Part shown: positions 8,957 through 18,426 of the stretch, one piece after another
How positions within the stretch are numbered: the first letter of the stretch is position 1
Layout of the letters: the number at the start of each line of letters is the position of its first letter
Assembly (NCBI RefSeq): GCF_003368325.1
Contig: NZ_CP031467.1
Location: 1,116,001 to 1,180,000, forward strand
Length of the DNA stretch: 64,000 nucleotides
Direction of reading: 5' to 3'
From: Paraburkholderia caffeinilytica
GTDB lineage: Bacteria > Pseudomonadota > Gammaproteobacteria > Burkholderiales > Burkholderiaceae
The notes under the pieces: generated by a model
Seen by the model: only the letters and a program-made list of their open reading frames with translations
Databases searched by the model: none
What the model was told of the DNA's origin: nothing
Program-made: the position numbers and the translations under genes

Positions 8957-9980
8957 ACGACAGCTCCTCAACTACCACGCCCTGTTCGCGCAGATACGTC
9001 AGCGCTCCTGCCACCTTCGCCGGTTCGCCGCCCGCGAGCACCGCGAGCGAGCCGAATGCCTGCCCCTGAATCTCGTCGATCTGGCCGTGGAGGATGTTGA
9101 AGTCGAGTTCGTAGCGTCGAATCGTTTCCGACAGGATCGGTTGATCGACCCCCGAACCGGTGAACGCGAGACGCAGCAAATGGCCGCGGCCCGTCTTCAG
9201 GCGTTCGGCCACGCGTGCCTTCATCGCGGGCGGCAGCTCCTGCGCGATCACGTCGCCGATCAGCGCGCGCGTCACTTCGTGATGCGGCTGCAGGAACACG
9301 TCGATGACCTTGCCCTCTTCGACCACACGGCCGGCATCCAGCACCGCGACGCGGTCGCAGACCTGCTTGATCACGTCCATCTGATGCGTGATCAGCACGA
9401 TCGTCAGGTTGAGTTCGCGATTGATGCGCTTGAGCAGATCGAGGATCGCGCGCGTGGTTTCGGGATCGAGTGCCGAAGTCGCTTCGTCGGAGAGCAGCAC
9501 CTTCGGCTTGCTTGCCAGCGCACGCGCGATGCCCACACGCTGCTTCTGTCCGCCGCTGATCTGCGCCGGATAGCGATCCTTCTGCGCCGACAGGCCGACC
9601 AGTTCAAGCAGCGGCAGCACATTCGCCTCGATCTCGTCGCGCTTCATGCCGGCGAGTTCAAGCGGCAACGCCACGTTCTCGTACACCGTGCGCGACGACA
9701 GCAGGTTGAAGTGCTGGAAGATCATGCCGATTTCGCGACGCGCCTCGCGCAATTGTGCGGCGGGCAGCGTCGTCAGATCGCGGCCGTTGACGACGATGTT
9801 GCCTTCGCTCGGACGCGTCAACAGGTTGATCGTGCGCACGAGCGTGCTCTTGCCCGCGCCGCTGCGGCCGATGATGCCGAACACCTCGCCCGCCGGAATC
9901 GACAGATTGACGTTGTGCAGCGCCTCGACCCAGCCCCGGGGTCCGGCGAAGCGCTGAGAGATATTGCGTATTTCGATCAT
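8946..9980 (-). CDS. metN: Methionine ABC transporter ATP-binding protein
   Basis: ATPase that drives methionine import. 344 residues from [12 protein letters not shown] use 9980, not the longer frame to 10031, because family members start there. Walker A is GRSGAGKST (about residue 38), the Q-loop is MIFQHFNLL, the signature is [15 protein letters not shown], Walker B is [12 protein letters not shown] and the switch is ITHQMD. A C-terminal NIL/ACT-like domain (about 260-340) follows; in E. coli it binds methionine and mediates trans-inhibition. It is the first gene of the operon, and no riboswitch is apparent in the short upstream gap. Confidence 0.96.
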   Translation of the reverse strand: MIEIRNISQRFAGPRGWVEALHNVNLSIPAGEVFGIIGRSGAGKSTLVRTINLLTRPSEGNIVVNGRDLTTLPAAQLREARREIGMIFQHFNLLSSRTVYENVALPLELAGMKRDEIEANVLPLLELVGLSAQKDRYPAQISGGQKQRVGIARALASKPKVLLSDEATSALDPETTRAILDLLKRINRELNLTIVLITHQMDVIKQVCDRVAVLDAGRVVEEGKVIDVFLQPHHEVTRALIGDVIAQELPPAMKARVAERLKTGRGHLLRLAFTGSGVDQPILSETIRRYELDFNILHGQIDEIQGQAFGSLAVLAGGEPAKVAGALTYLREQGVVVEELSYVE

Positions 9981-10231
9981 GGAAAAACGAAACGGCGGAG
10001 GTTGCCAACGAGCGTTGTGCGCTCCCGACAAGCGGCCGCCGTTGCTTTTATTGGGATTTGAGGCCGCAATTCTACCGCAGCGTCGTCATTCCCTTTAATA
10101 ATCAATTACGATCTTTTCATAACCATAGAGCATTAGAGGCGCGCCCGGTGCGAGATGCTCGCGTGCGCTCGCCCGCAGCGACTATGATCGGGCGATTCAG
10201 AATCAGGACACGTTCAGGACAAACAACCGCC

Positions 10232-11146
10232 ATGGAAACAACTCGATCCGGCAATGTGCGTTCCGCATCGGCCTTCCCTGCGGACGCCCCGAAAGGCGGC
10301 GCCGCGCTGCGCTCGACGGTCACGACGGGCGACGGCGTCGAGCTGCCGTTGTATCGCTGGCCCGCCACGGCGCCACGGCGCGGCACGGTCGCGCTGGTGC
10401 ACGGGCTCGCGGAGCACGCCGGCCGCTACGCGGCACTGGCGGATCGGCTGAACCCGGCCGGTATTGAACTCGTTGCCATCGATTTGCGCGGACACGGGCA
10501 GGCGCCAGGCAAACGCGTGTGGGTCAACCGGTTCGACGACTACCTGCTCGACGCCCAAGCCTTGCTCGACGAAGCGGCAACCAGCTGTGCACCGCTGTTT
10601 CTAATGGGCCACAGCATGGGCGGCGCGGTCGCGGCGCTTTACGCGATCGAACGGCTCGAGGCAAGTGGGCATCGGCTAAGCGGCCTGATCCTGTCGAGTC
10701 CCGCACTCGCGCCGGGCCGCGATGTGCCGCGCTGGATGCTCAAGGTGAGCCAGGTGATCAGCCGCATCTGGCCGACCTTCCCGGCAATGAAAATCGACGC
10801 GGCTTTACTGTCGAGGCTTCAGTCCGTGGTGAACGCCAATCGCAACGATCCGCTGGTCCATCACGGCGCGATTCCGGCGCGTACCGGCGCTGAGTTGTTG
10901 CTGGCGATGGCCCGCATCGAACGCGGCCGTGCGGGGCTGCGCGTGCCGCTGCTGGTGTATCACGGCACCGCCGACAAGCTCACCGAACCCGAAGGCAGCC
11001 GTGATTTCGGCGCGCACGCGGGTTCGCCGGACAAGACGCTCACGATGCACGAGGACAGTTATCACGAGACGATGAACGATCTCGACCGGGATCGGGTAAT
11101 CGGCGCGCTGATCGACTGGATCGAGAAACGGCTGCCCACAGCCTGA
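10232..11146 (+). CDS. Alpha/beta hydrolase (monoacylglycerol-lipase-like)
   Basis: Serine hydrolase with the alpha/beta fold, nearest to the lysophospholipase/monoacylglycerol lipase (PldB, Hydrolase_4) group. 304 residues from METTRSGNVRS. The open frame reaches back to 10058, but that stretch is not conserved-looking. The oxyanion strand is VALVHGLAEHAGRY (HG motif), the nucleophile elbow is GHSMGG, the acid lies in LVYHGTADKLTEPEGS and the histidine in MHEDSYHETMNDLDRD. No signal peptide is apparent, so it is probably cytoplasmic. It stands alone between metN, transcribed away from it, and the enoyl-CoA hydratase gene, which converges. Substrate unknown. Confidence 0.86.
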   Translation: METTRSGNVRSASAFPADAPKGGAALRSTVTTGDGVELPLYRWPATAPRRGTVALVHGLAEHAGRYAALADRLNPAGIELVAIDLRGHGQAPGKRVWVNRFDDYLLDAQALLDEAATSCAPLFLMGHSMGGAVAALYAIERLEASGHRLSGLILSSPALAPGRDVPRWMLKVSQVISRIWPTFPAMKIDAALLSRLQSVVNANRNDPLVHHGAIPARTGAELLLAMARIERGRAGLRVPLLVYHGTADKLTEPEGSRDFGAHAGSPDKTLTMHEDSYHETMNDLDRDRVIGALIDWIEKRLPTA

Positions 11147-11293
11147 GCGGCGGGCGGCATTTCGAAACAAACAAGGCATCGAGTGGGTTGACGCGCGGAC
11201 GCCCCGGATTTCGGCATTGCGGGGCATGCAGGCACTCGGGCGTCCGGACGGGTGGGTGCGGAGGCGGGCTCCGGCAAGAACGGTCCGGCCCGC

Positions 11294-12094
11294 CTAGCGC
11301 TTCCAGTCGGGCGCGCGTTTGTCGATGAAGGCCTGCACGCCTTCGAGCGCGGAGTCGTCCATCATGTTGCAGGCCATGGTCTGACCGGCCAACTGATACG
11401 CCGCTTCGATGCCCATTTCGAGCTGGCGGTAAAAGAGGCCTTTGCCCGCGCTGACGGCTTCGACCGGTTTCGCACAAATGCTTTTCGCGAGCCGCGCGAC
11501 CTCCATGTCGAGCGCGTCCGCCGGAACCACGCGATTCACGAGGCCTTGCTGTTTTGCCTGCGCGGCGTCGATGAAATCGCCGGTGAGCAGCATTTCGAGC
11601 GCCGCCTTGCGCGACAGATTGCGCGACAGCGGCACCGAAGGCGTCGCGCAGAAAAGACCCAGGTTGACACCCGAGACGGCAAAGCGTGCGGTATCGGCCG
11701 CGACTGCCAGATCGCACATCGCGACCAGCTGACAGCCTGCTGCCGTGGCGATGCCGTGCACGCGCGCGATCACCGGTTGCGGCAAGCGCTGGATCGTCAA
11801 CATCAGTTTCGTACAACGCGCGAACAACGCCTGGTAGTAAGTCAGCGACGGCGCCGCGCGCATTTCCTTCAGATCGTGTCCCGCGCAGAACGCGCGGCCC
11901 GCACCGGCGATCACCACCACCCGCGCGTTGGACTCCGCCAGCGCTGTCAGCGTCGACTGCAATTCGTCGAGCAGGGCTTCGGAGAGCGCGTTGAAGGCAT
12001 CGGGCCGGTTCATCGTCAATCGGACGACGCCCGCCACGCCGTACGCGTCGTGTTCGATTTCGACCAGCGACGCACTGCGGACCTCGGCATTCAT
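11294..12094 (-). CDS. Enoyl-CoA hydratase/isomerase family protein
   Basis: Crotonase-fold enzyme acting on acyl-CoA thioesters. 266 residues. The oxyanion-hole motif is GRAFCAGHDLKEM (about residue 62), and the second is ARVHGIATAAGCQLVAMCDLAVAADTARFAVSGVNLGLFC. The start at 12094 is chosen over the longer frame (12139) because GAGGAGCG lies directly upstream. At the position of the usual second catalytic Glu the sequence is LFCATPSVPLSR, which resembles enoyl-CoA hydratase-domain proteins of unknown reaction (ECHDC3-like), so hydratase activity is not certain. The histone-deacetylase-like gene is upstream on the same strand with a 63-base gap; they may be cotranscribed. Confidence 0.88.
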   Translation of the reverse strand: MNAEVRSASLVEIEHDAYGVAGVVRLTMNRPDAFNALSEALLDELQSTLTALAESNARVVVIAGAGRAFCAGHDLKEMRAAPSLTYYQALFARCTKLMLTIQRLPQPVIARVHGIATAAGCQLVAMCDLAVAADTARFAVSGVNLGLFCATPSVPLSRNLSRKAALEMLLTGDFIDAAQAKQQGLVNRVVPADALDMEVARLAKSICAKPVEAVSAGKGLFYRQLEMGIEAAYQLAGQTMACNMMDDSALEGVQAFIDKRAPDWKR

Positions 12095-12157
12095 GGCTCG
12101 CTCCTCGTTGAATTCATGCGGTTCGCGACGTTCGCGCAACGCCTGTGGCGCGCCAGC

Positions 12158-13081
12158 TCAGATTCCGGCTAGCGAGCGCACGTGCGCGACCACGCTGCGC
12201 CCCAGCGCCGACAGGTTGTACCCGCCTTCGAGACAGCTGACGATCCGCCCCCGCGCATGGCGCTTCGCGATCTCGCGCACCTGATCGGTGATCCACGCGT
12301 AGTCGTCCTCGACGAGACCCATGTTGCCGAGGTCGTCCTCGCGATGCGCGTCGAAGCCGGCCGAGATAAAGATCATCTCCGGCTTGAATTCATTCAGGCG
12401 CGGCAGCCAGAGCATATCGACCACCTCGCGCACCGCCATGCCTTTCGAGCGCGCCGGCATCGGCACGTTGCACATGTTGGGCGCCTGATTGTCTGCGCCG
12501 GTGAACGGATAGAACGGATGCTGGAAGATGCTGCACATCAGCACACGCGAATCGCCCGAAAAAGCCGCTTCAGTACCGTTCCCGTGATGGACGTCGAAGT
12601 CGACGATCGCCACACGCTGCATGCCGTGCACCTCGAGCGCATGACGCGCGGCGATCGCCACGTTGTTGAAAAAGCAGAAGCCCATCGCGCGTGCCGGCTC
12701 GGCATGGTGGCCGGGCGGGCGCACACTGCAGAACGCGTTGTCGTGGCGGCCTTCGATCACGGCGTCGGTCGCGGCCACCGCGGCGCCGGCCGCGCGCAAC
12801 GCGGCCTGCAAGGTGTGCGGATTCATCGACGTGTCGGGATCGATTTCGGCCAGGCCCTCCGCGGGCGACCGGCTGCGGATGTAATCGACGTGAGCTTGCG
12901 TATGCACGCGCAACAGCGCGGCATCATCGGCGAGCGGCGGCGATTCGCGCTCGATCAGCGAGTCGATGCGGCTCGCGATCAATTGATCTTCGATTGCCTG
13001 CAGGCGCGCCGGGCATTCGGGATGCCATTGCCCCATATCGTGCAGCAAACAATCGGCGTGGGAATAAAAGCCTGTTGCCAT
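12158..13081 (-). CDS. Histone deacetylase family protein (acetylpolyamine/acetyl-lysine deacetylase-like)
   Basis: Zinc-dependent amidohydrolase of the HDAC/AcuC/ApaH-like superfamily. 307 residues from MATGFYSHADCLLHDMG. A second ATG three codons upstream (13090) is possible. Motifs: the HPECPARL entry loop, RPPGHHAEPARAMGFCFFNNVAIAA with paired catalytic histidines, VDFDVHHGNGTEAAF for the Asp and His zinc ligands, ISAGFDAHREDDLGNM for the third ligand, and a C-terminal CLEGGYNLSALGRSV. In bacteria such enzymes deacetylate polyamines, acetoin-pathway proteins or other acetylated amines; the substrate here is unknown. Confidence 0.92.
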   Translation of the reverse strand: MATGFYSHADCLLHDMGQWHPECPARLQAIEDQLIASRIDSLIERESPPLADDAALLRVHTQAHVDYIRSRSPAEGLAEIDPDTSMNPHTLQAALRAAGAAVAATDAVIEGRHDNAFCSVRPPGHHAEPARAMGFCFFNNVAIAARHALEVHGMQRVAIVDFDVHHGNGTEAAFSGDSRVLMCSIFQHPFYPFTGADNQAPNMCNVPMPARSKGMAVREVVDMLWLPRLNEFKPEMIFISAGFDAHREDDLGNMGLVEDDYAWITDQVREIAKRHARGRIVSCLEGGYNLSALGRSVVAHVRSLAGI

Positions 13082-13282
13082 GATTCTCATCTGCGGCGCG
13101 GCGCTTCTTCAGCCCGCGCGGCGTGTCTCCGTCCATGGGCGCGCGCACTGGGCGCGCCAACATTTGCCAAGTTACCACACCATGCGACTGTGACGCGCCG
13201 GGCACAGATTTGCAGAGGGCGTCGGGTATACTGCCCCGATCCGTTTTCCCCTGTCTCTTTCGCACTGCGCCCCCAGCTCACT

Positions 13283-14509
13283 ATGACCGTCAAGCTTGCT
13301 CTGTCTGCACGAAACCGGCTACGCATGAAGACCGCAACCGCCGCACTGTCCGTCGCATCGTGCATGTTCATGGCAACCAGTCCGGCGATGGCGCAAAGCG
13401 CCGCGAAGCCGCCAGTACTGCTCGCGCAAGGCCAGCCACAACCGGCGGTGCCACAAGGGCAGACCTTCGAAGAAGAGATCATTCCGCAGCGCTACGCGAA
13501 TAACCCGAATGTCGACGCGTTCATCGCCGACATGTCCGCGCGCTATGACTTCGACGAGGCCGCCTTGCACGCCCTCTTCGCGCGCGTGAGCTATTCGGCT
13601 ACCGCGGTCAAGCTCGTCACGCCGTCGCCCTCGCCGTCGATCAAGAACTGGCGCGTGTATCAATCGCGCTTTCTCGACCCGGTGCGCATCAACGCCGGCG
13701 TGCGCTTCTGGCGCGCCAACCAGGCCACGCTGCAACGTGCTTATGAAGAGTTCGGCGTGCCGCCGGAAGTGATCGTGGGCATCATCGGCGTGGAGACGAT
13801 CTATGGGCGCTTCATGGGCAACTTCCGCGTGCTCGACGCGCTGACCACGCTCAGCTTCGACTACCCGAACACCGCCAATCGCGCGGATCGCCAGGCAACC
13901 TTCCGCAAGAATCTCGAAGACTACCTGGTGTGGACGCGCGATTCGCAGATCGATCCGACCACCGTGCTCGGTTCCTACACCGGCGCGATCGGCATTCCGC
14001 AGTTCCTGCCAAGCAGCATCGTGCAATACGCGGTGAGCTATGACGGCAACAAGCAGATCGATCTGCGCACGAGCCAGGCGGATGCGATCGGCAGCGTGGC
14101 GAACTATCTGCGCCAGAACGGCTGGGAAAACGGCCGGCCGGTGGTATGGAAGATCGGCACGGACGCCGGCAGCCTGGGCGTGGCGCAAGCGGCGGCCGAC
14201 GGCAAGCCGGAACCGCATTGGCCGCTGGATCAATTGCTCCGTGCCGGACTGCTGCTGAGCGAACCGGGCGTCGATATCGCGTCGGAAGCCGGCACGCCTG
14301 TGACGGTGGTGGATCTGCCGTCGCCGGGACGTGGCACCGAGTACATGCTGGGCCTGAAGAACTTCTATGTGCTGACGCGCTATAACCGCAGTTTCTTCTA
14401 CGCCCTGGCGGTTTATCAACTGGGCCAGCGGGTCAAGGCGCAGATGGAAGCGAGCGACGCGGCGAACGCCAGCAGCAATGCGGCGGCGCCGGGTGCGGCT
14501 TCGCAATAG
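13283..14509 (+). CDS. mltB: Lytic murein transglycosylase B
   Basis: Peptidoglycan-cleaving lytic transglycosylase (SltB/MltB family) acting in the periplasm. 408 residues from MTVKLALSARNRLRMK; an in-frame ATG 14 codons on (13325) is an alternative. The signal sequence ends at about SPAMAQ, without a lipobox, so it is likely soluble rather than a lipoprotein as in E. coli. The catalytic glutamate is in VGIIGVETIYGRFMGNFRVLDAL (about residue 170). The family's YTGAIGIPQFLPSSIVQYAVSYDGN block and the C-terminal YNRSFFYALAVYQLG follow. A low-complexity Ala/Asn/Ser tail ends the protein. It is monocistronic, with a strong terminator 74 bases downstream. Confidence 0.93.
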   Translation: MTVKLALSARNRLRMKTATAALSVASCMFMATSPAMAQSAAKPPVLLAQGQPQPAVPQGQTFEEEIIPQRYANNPNVDAFIADMSARYDFDEAALHALFARVSYSATAVKLVTPSPSPSIKNWRVYQSRFLDPVRINAGVRFWRANQATLQRAYEEFGVPPEVIVGIIGVETIYGRFMGNFRVLDALTTLSFDYPNTANRADRQATFRKNLEDYLVWTRDSQIDPTTVLGSYTGAIGIPQFLPSSIVQYAVSYDGNKQIDLRTSQADAIGSVANYLRQNGWENGRPVVWKIGTDAGSLGVAQAAADGKPEPHWPLDQLLRAGLLLSEPGVDIASEAGTPVTVVDLPSPGRGTEYMLGLKNFYVLTRYNRSFFYALAVYQLGQRVKAQMEASDAANASSNAAAPGAASQ

Positions 14510-14578
14510 GCCGAGCGGCAGTTGTCAGGCACCCGATTGCCGGACACTCGCCGCGTCACGAACGGGTTGCAAGCGACA

Positions 14579-14611
14579 CAAAAAAGCGCCGGTTTAACCG
14601 GCGCTTTTTCA
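14579..14611. terminator. Bidirectional terminator between mltB and cysM
   Basis: AAAAAGCGCCGG pairs with CCGGCGCTTTTT around a TTTAA loop. A/T tracts flank both sides, which suits two convergent genes. Confidence 0.88.
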
Positions 14612-14655
14612 TTGGTCAACTCGATCCGAGGGCCACTCAATGCGCCGCAGCGCAA

Positions 14656-15558
14656 TCAAGCCGGGAACACACCCGTCGACAGATACCGGTCACCCCGATC
14701 GCAGACGATAAACACGATCGTCGCATTCTCGACCTGGCGCGCGACGCGCAGCGCCACCTCGCAAGCCCCGCCCGATGAAATACCGGCGAAGATCCCTTCG
14801 ACCGAGGCCATGCGCCGCGCCATCGCCTCGGCCGCGGCCTGGCTCACGTTCTCGACGCGGTCCACGCGGCTACGATCGAAAATCTTCGGCAAATAGGCTT
14901 CCGGCCATTTGCGGATGCCCGGAATGCGCGAACCCTCTTCCGGCTGCGCGCCGATGATCTCGATTGCCTGGTTCTGTTCCTTCAGATAGGTGGACACGCC
15001 CATGATCGTGCCGGTCGTGCCCATCGACGAGACGAAGTGCGTGATGCGCCCTTCGGTGTCGCGCCAGATTTCCGGGCCAGTGCCTTCGACGTGCGCGGCC
15101 GGATTGTCCGGATTCGCGAACTGATCGAGGATGATGCCCTTGCCTTCGCGCTGCATCTGTTCGGCCAGATCGCGTGCGTATTCCATTCCGCCCGTCACCG
15201 GCGTCAGCACAATTTGCGCGCCATAGGCGGCCATGCTCTGACGGCGCTCCACCGACAGGTCTTCCGGCATGATCAGCACCATCTTGTAGCCGCGGATGGC
15301 AGCGGCCATGGCCAATGCGATACCGGTGTTGCCGCTGGTCGATTCGATCAGCGTGTCGCCCGGCTTGATACGCCCGCGTGCTTCAGCTTTCTTGATCATC
15401 GACAGCGCCGGGCGGTCCTTCACCGAACCCGCAGGATTGTTGCCCTCGAGCTTCGCGAGGATCACATTGTTGCGGCTGCGGATCTCGTCGTCAGGGAGGC
15501 GGACGAGTTGCACGAGCGGCGTATTGCCGATCGTGTCTTCAATCGTTTTGTAAGCCAT
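14656..15558 (-). CDS. cysM: Cysteine synthase B (CysM)
   Basis: PLP enzyme that makes cysteine from O-acetylserine and sulfide or thiosulfate. 300 residues from MAYKTIEDTIGNTPLVQLVRL; the longer upstream frame is rejected because this start is conserved. The PLP lysine is in NNPAGSVKDRPALSM (about residue 42), followed by ESTSGNTGIALAM for substrate and phosphate binding and SSMGTTGTIMGVSTYLKE. The RRQSMAAYGAQIVLTPV and CDRGDRYLSTGVF C-terminus are those of CysM rather than CysK. It is the last gene of the long minus-strand block, separated from comEA by a terminator. Confidence 0.95.
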   Translation of the reverse strand: MAYKTIEDTIGNTPLVQLVRLPDDEIRSRNNVILAKLEGNNPAGSVKDRPALSMIKKAEARGRIKPGDTLIESTSGNTGIALAMAAAIRGYKMVLIMPEDLSVERRQSMAAYGAQIVLTPVTGGMEYARDLAEQMQREGKGIILDQFANPDNPAAHVEGTGPEIWRDTEGRITHFVSSMGTTGTIMGVSTYLKEQNQAIEIIGAQPEEGSRIPGIRKWPEAYLPKIFDRSRVDRVENVSQAAAEAMARRMASVEGIFAGISSGGACEVALRVARQVENATIVFIVCDRGDRYLSTGVFPA

Positions 15559-15893
15559 ATCGGGTCTGGTGCTGTCGATGCGCGGAGTCTTCAATCTATC
15601 GATTCTAAACCACCGTGCGCGCGGCTGCCGTTCGGCCCTGCTCACCGCATGGATGCAAGCGCTGACCGACAGGCGCACATGGTGCCCATTCGCAACGCGA
15701 AAGGCCGTACAGAAAGCCGGGCACAACCCGCATCGAGGCAACGCAAAAAGCCCGCGGCTGAGAACCGCGGGAGCCAGTCATCCGCATGACAGCTGAAGGA
15801 GTGTTCTGAACCACTCCGACCATGAAGGGGAAAGACGGTGACGGACCGGGCGCGAAAGAGGTGACCCGCCTCGCGCGCACGGCCCGCGTCAGG
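15559..15893. other. 335-base gap between cysM and comEA
   Basis: The gap contains one intrinsic terminator (15746-15772) and presumably the cysM promoter. Reading frames in it are short and overlap the terminator. I see no credible gene or RNA. Confidence 0.5.
15746..15772 (-). terminator. Terminator after comEA
   Basis: CCCGCGG (15751-15757) pairs with CCGCGGG (15765-15771). On the minus strand the stem is followed by CTTTTTG. It lies about 120 bases past the comEA stop. Confidence 0.75.
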
Positions 15894-16277
15894 TTATTTC
15901 TTCACCGCCACCGTGGCATTGCTCTTTTGGGTAGCGGCCGCGTTGGCGCCATTGCCCGCAGCGGGCGTGCCCTTGGTCTGTGCAGACGCCGCAGCCTGCG
16001 TGTTAGCAGCCGCGCCAGCCGGACCGACAGCGAGACCCTCCGCCTGCAGGCGCTCGACGGTATGCCCGCCCATGCCTTTGACGCGCTTGCCGAGATCGGC
16101 CGGGTCCTTGAACGGACCATGCGCTGAACGCTCTTCGAGAATGGCTTTCGCTTTGGCAGGACCGATGCCCTTGATGCCACGCAGCGCATCCTCGTTAGCC
16201 GTGTTAACGTCGACCGCCGCATACGCGTGGCCGAAAGCGGCGAGCATCGCCGCGGTAACCAGAATTTTTCGAAACAT
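15894..16277 (-). CDS. comEA: ComEA-like helix-hairpin-helix DNA-binding protein
   Basis: Small exported protein of 127 residues. A signal peptide (MFRKILVTAAMLAAFGHAYA) is followed by a tandem helix-hairpin-helix domain (about 21-75): VDVNTANEDALRGIKGIGPAKAKAILEERSAHGPFKDPADL, then GMGGHTVERL. An Ala/Thr/Gln/Asn-rich tail completes it. Such proteins bind double-stranded DNA in the periplasm during natural transformation; a role in uptake here is inferred from the family. The start is fixed by AGGGAG seven bases upstream. That site lies in one arm of a 10-bp hairpin (16280-16330) and would be hidden when it folds. It follows hldD on the same strand, 77 bases away. Confidence 0.88.
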   Translation of the reverse strand: MFRKILVTAAMLAAFGHAYAAVDVNTANEDALRGIKGIGPAKAKAILEERSAHGPFKDPADLGKRVKGMGGHTVERLQAEGLAVGPAGAAANTQAAASAQTKGTPAAGNGANAAATQKSNATVAVKK

Positions 16278-16279
16278 AT

Positions 16280-16330
16280 GGAATCTCCCTCGTACAACCG
16301 GTTGGCGACCATCACCAACCGGGAGATTCC
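16280..16330 (-). promoter_or_regulatory. 5'-leader hairpin covering the comEA ribosome binding site
   Basis: GGAATCTCCC (16280-16289) is a perfect inverted repeat of GGGAGATTCC (16321-16330). Nested inside, GGTTGG (16300-16305) pairs with CCAACC (16315-16320). On the minus strand the arm nearest the gene contains the comEA Shine-Dalgarno GGGAG. There is no T-run, so this is not an ordinary terminator. Confidence 0.6.
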
Positions 16331-16354
16331 AGTTTAAAGAGGTATCCGAAAGAT

Positions 16355-17347
16355 TTACACCTGGCCGAATAGCCAACGTACGTAGCGGTCGACACCTTCC
16401 TGCACGCTCAGGAACGGCGCGTCGTAACCTGCGGCACGCAGCTTCGTCTGGTCGGCTTGCGTGAAGCACTGGTATTTGCCGCGCAAGGCATCGGGGAACG
16501 GAACGTATTCGATCAGCCCGCGCTGCACCTGATCCGCGAGTGACAACGGCGGCTCGTTGTTCAACGTGCGCAGCGTGTTGACCACCGTGCTCGCGATGTC
16601 GTTGAACGGCTGCGCGCGGCCACTGCCCAGATTGAAGATGCCCGACTTGCCCGGATTGTCGAAGAAGAACAGATTCACCTTGACCACGTCTTCGACGGAG
16701 ACGAAGTCACGTGTCTGCTCGCCGGCGGCGTAACCGTTGTATTCGCCGAACAGCTTGACTTTGCCTTCCGCGCGGAACTGGTTGAAGTTGTGAAACGCCA
16801 CCGACGCCATGCGCGCCTTGTGCGTCTCACGCGGCCCGTACACGTTGAAATAACGGAAGCCGGCAATCTGGCTCTTCGCGGTGGGCAGCACGCGGCGAAT
16901 CACCTGGTCGAACAGGAACTTCGAATAGCCGTACACGTTCAGCGGTTGCTCGACTTCGCGCTCTTCGACAAAACGGCTCGAGCCGCCATACGTGGCCGCC
17001 GAGGACGCATACAGAAACTGGATGTTCTGCGCGAGACAGACGTCGAGCACTTCACGGCTAAAGCGGAAGTTGTTGTCCATCATGTAGCGGCCATCGGTTT
17101 CCATCGTGTCCGAGCAGGCGCCTTCGTGGAAAATCGCGCGCACTTTGCCGAAGTCGCCCCGCTTGAAGCGTTCGACGAATTCGGTCTTGTCGAGATAGTC
17201 GTCGATCTCGCAGTCGACCAGATTCTTGAACTTGTCCGCGCGCGTGAGATTGTCGACCGCGATGATGCGTTGTTCACCGCGCTCATTGAGCGCCTTCACG
17301 AGATTGCTGCCGATGAAACCGGCTGCGCCGGTGACGATGAGGGTCAT
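16355..17347 (-). CDS. hldD: ADP-L-glycero-D-manno-heptose 6-epimerase
   Basis: Last enzyme of ADP-L-glycero-D-manno-heptose synthesis for the LPS inner core. 330 residues of the extended short-chain dehydrogenase (NAD-dependent epimerase) family. The nucleotide fold starts [20 protein letters not shown] (TGAAGFIG). [19 protein letters not shown] is diagnostic of Hld[11 protein letters not shown] carries the Tyr-x3-Lys catalytic pair, and [22 protein letters not shown] lines the substrate pocket. It lies 98 bases after the heptose kinase gene, within an LPS-precursor run that also includes ugd, lapB and lapA. Confidence 0.97.
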   Translation of the reverse strand: MTLIVTGAAGFIGSNLVKALNERGEQRIIAVDNLTRADKFKNLVDCEIDDYLDKTEFVERFKRGDFGKVRAIFHEGACSDTMETDGRYMMDNNFRFSREVLDVCLAQNIQFLYASSAATYGGSSRFVEEREVEQPLNVYGYSKFLFDQVIRRVLPTAKSQIAGFRYFNVYGPRETHKARMASVAFHNFNQFRAEGKVKLFGEYNGYAAGEQTRDFVSVEDVVKVNLFFFDNPGKSGIFNLGSGRAQPFNDIASTVVNTLRTLNNEPPLSLADQVQRGLIEYVPFPDALRGKYQCFTQADQTKLRAAGYDAPFLSVQEGVDRYVRWLFGQV

Positions 17348-17445
17348 GATGATCCTGCGGTAAAGAGCTCAGTTGAGGCCTCGCGGGTTGCTCTCGTGTG
17401 CGGCTGAAACTGAAGCGCACAAAACAGGGAACCCGGCGGGCCGCA

Positions 17446-18426
17446 TTAAAGAAAGAGTTCGTCGTAGGTGACGGTGGCGGTGCCGAGCTTGCCGACCACG
17501 ATGCCGGCCGCGCGATTCGCGAGCCCGACCGCCTCGACCAGCGTAAGACCCGCGCCGAGCATGGCGGCGAGCGTGGCGATCACGGTGTCGCCCGCGCCCG
17601 ACACATCATACACTTCACGCGCGACGGCCGAAGTATGCAGGATGCCGTCGTCGGCGAAGAGCGTCATGCCCTCTTCCGAACGCGTCAGCAGCAGCGCCCT
17701 GAACTCGAGATCGGTGCGCAGTTTCGTCACGCGCGCGATCAGATCCTCTTCGGATTTCCACTGTCCGACCACCTCGCGCAACTCGGCTCGATTCGGCGTG
17801 ATCAGCGTGGCGCCGCGATAGCGCTCCCAGTCGTCGCCCTTCGGATCGACCAGCACCGGCTTGCCCGCCGCATGCGCCTTGGCGATCATCTGCGTGACGT
17901 GCGTGAGGCCACCCTTCGCGTAATCGGACATCAGGATCACGTCGTGCGACGGCAGCAGGTCGTCGAAACGCGCGAGACCCGCGAGCAGCACTTCGTGCGC
18001 CGGCGAGTTTTCGAAGTCGACGCGCAACAGCTGCTGCTGACGCGACAGCACACGCAGCTTGATGGTGGTGAGCAAATCCGGATCGCGCTCCAGATGCGGC
18101 GCCACGCCGCTTTCTGCGAGCAGTTGCACGATGCGCTCGCCGGGTTCGTCATGACCGACCACGCACAGCAAACCCGCCTGCGCACCGAGCGCAACCGCGT
18201 TGCGCGCCACGTTCGCCGCGCCGCCGAGACGGTCTTCCTGGCGCTGCACGTGTACGACCGGCACCGGCGCTTCCGGCGAAATGCGGTTCACGTCGCCGAA
18301 CCAGTAGCGATCGAGCATCACGTCGCCGACCACCAGCACGCGCGCCGCACCGAGACGTTCGCGCGGCACCTCGGTAAGGGCCGACGCGGGCGTGGATTGC
18401 GCGGCCTCAGGCATTGCTGGAGACAT
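17446..18426 (-). CDS. hldA: D-glycero-beta-D-manno-heptose-7-phosphate kinase (HldE N-terminal type, HldA)
   Basis: Ribokinase-fold sugar kinase (PfkB family) that makes heptose 1,7-bisphosphate for the LPS core. It is only about 326 residues, covering the kinase half of E. coli HldE (RfaE domain I). The adenylyltransferase half is absent and must be a separate gene outside the window. Motifs: [70 protein letters not shown] and the ATP/anion-hole [14 protein letters not shown] with the catalytic Asp. Start candidates are 18453, 18426 and 18414, all overlapping the end of ugd; none has a convincing ribosome site, so coupling to ugd translation is likely. Confidence 0.9.
   Translation of the reverse strand: MSPAMPEAAQSTPASALTEVPRERLGAARVLVVGDVMLDRYWFGDVNRISPEAPVPVVHVQRQEDRLGGAANVARNAVALGAQAGLLCVVGHDEPGERIVQLLAESGVAPHLERDPDLLTTIKLRVLSRQQQLLRVDFENSPAHEVLLAGLARFDDLLPSHDVILMSDYAKGGLTHVTQMIAKAHAAGKPVLVDPKGDDWERYRGATLITPNRAELREVVGQWKSEEDLIARVTKLRTDLEFRALLLTRSEEGMTLFADDGILHTSAVAREVYDVSGAGDTVIATLAAMLGAGLTLVEAVGLANRAAGIVVGKLGTATVTYDELFL

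Noticed and set aside
9981..10231. SAM riboswitch upstream of metN
   Set aside because: The gap back to the divergent hydrolase gene shows no conserved SAM-aptamer pattern that I can recognise.
12182..13282. N-terminal extension of the mltB frame
   Set aside because: The extra 367 codons lie antisense to the histone-deacetylase-like gene, and a clean signal peptide begins at 13283 or 13325.
16280..16330. Intrinsic terminator for hldD
   Set aside because: The hairpin is strong but has no T-tract on the minus strand, and it contains the comEA ribosome binding site.
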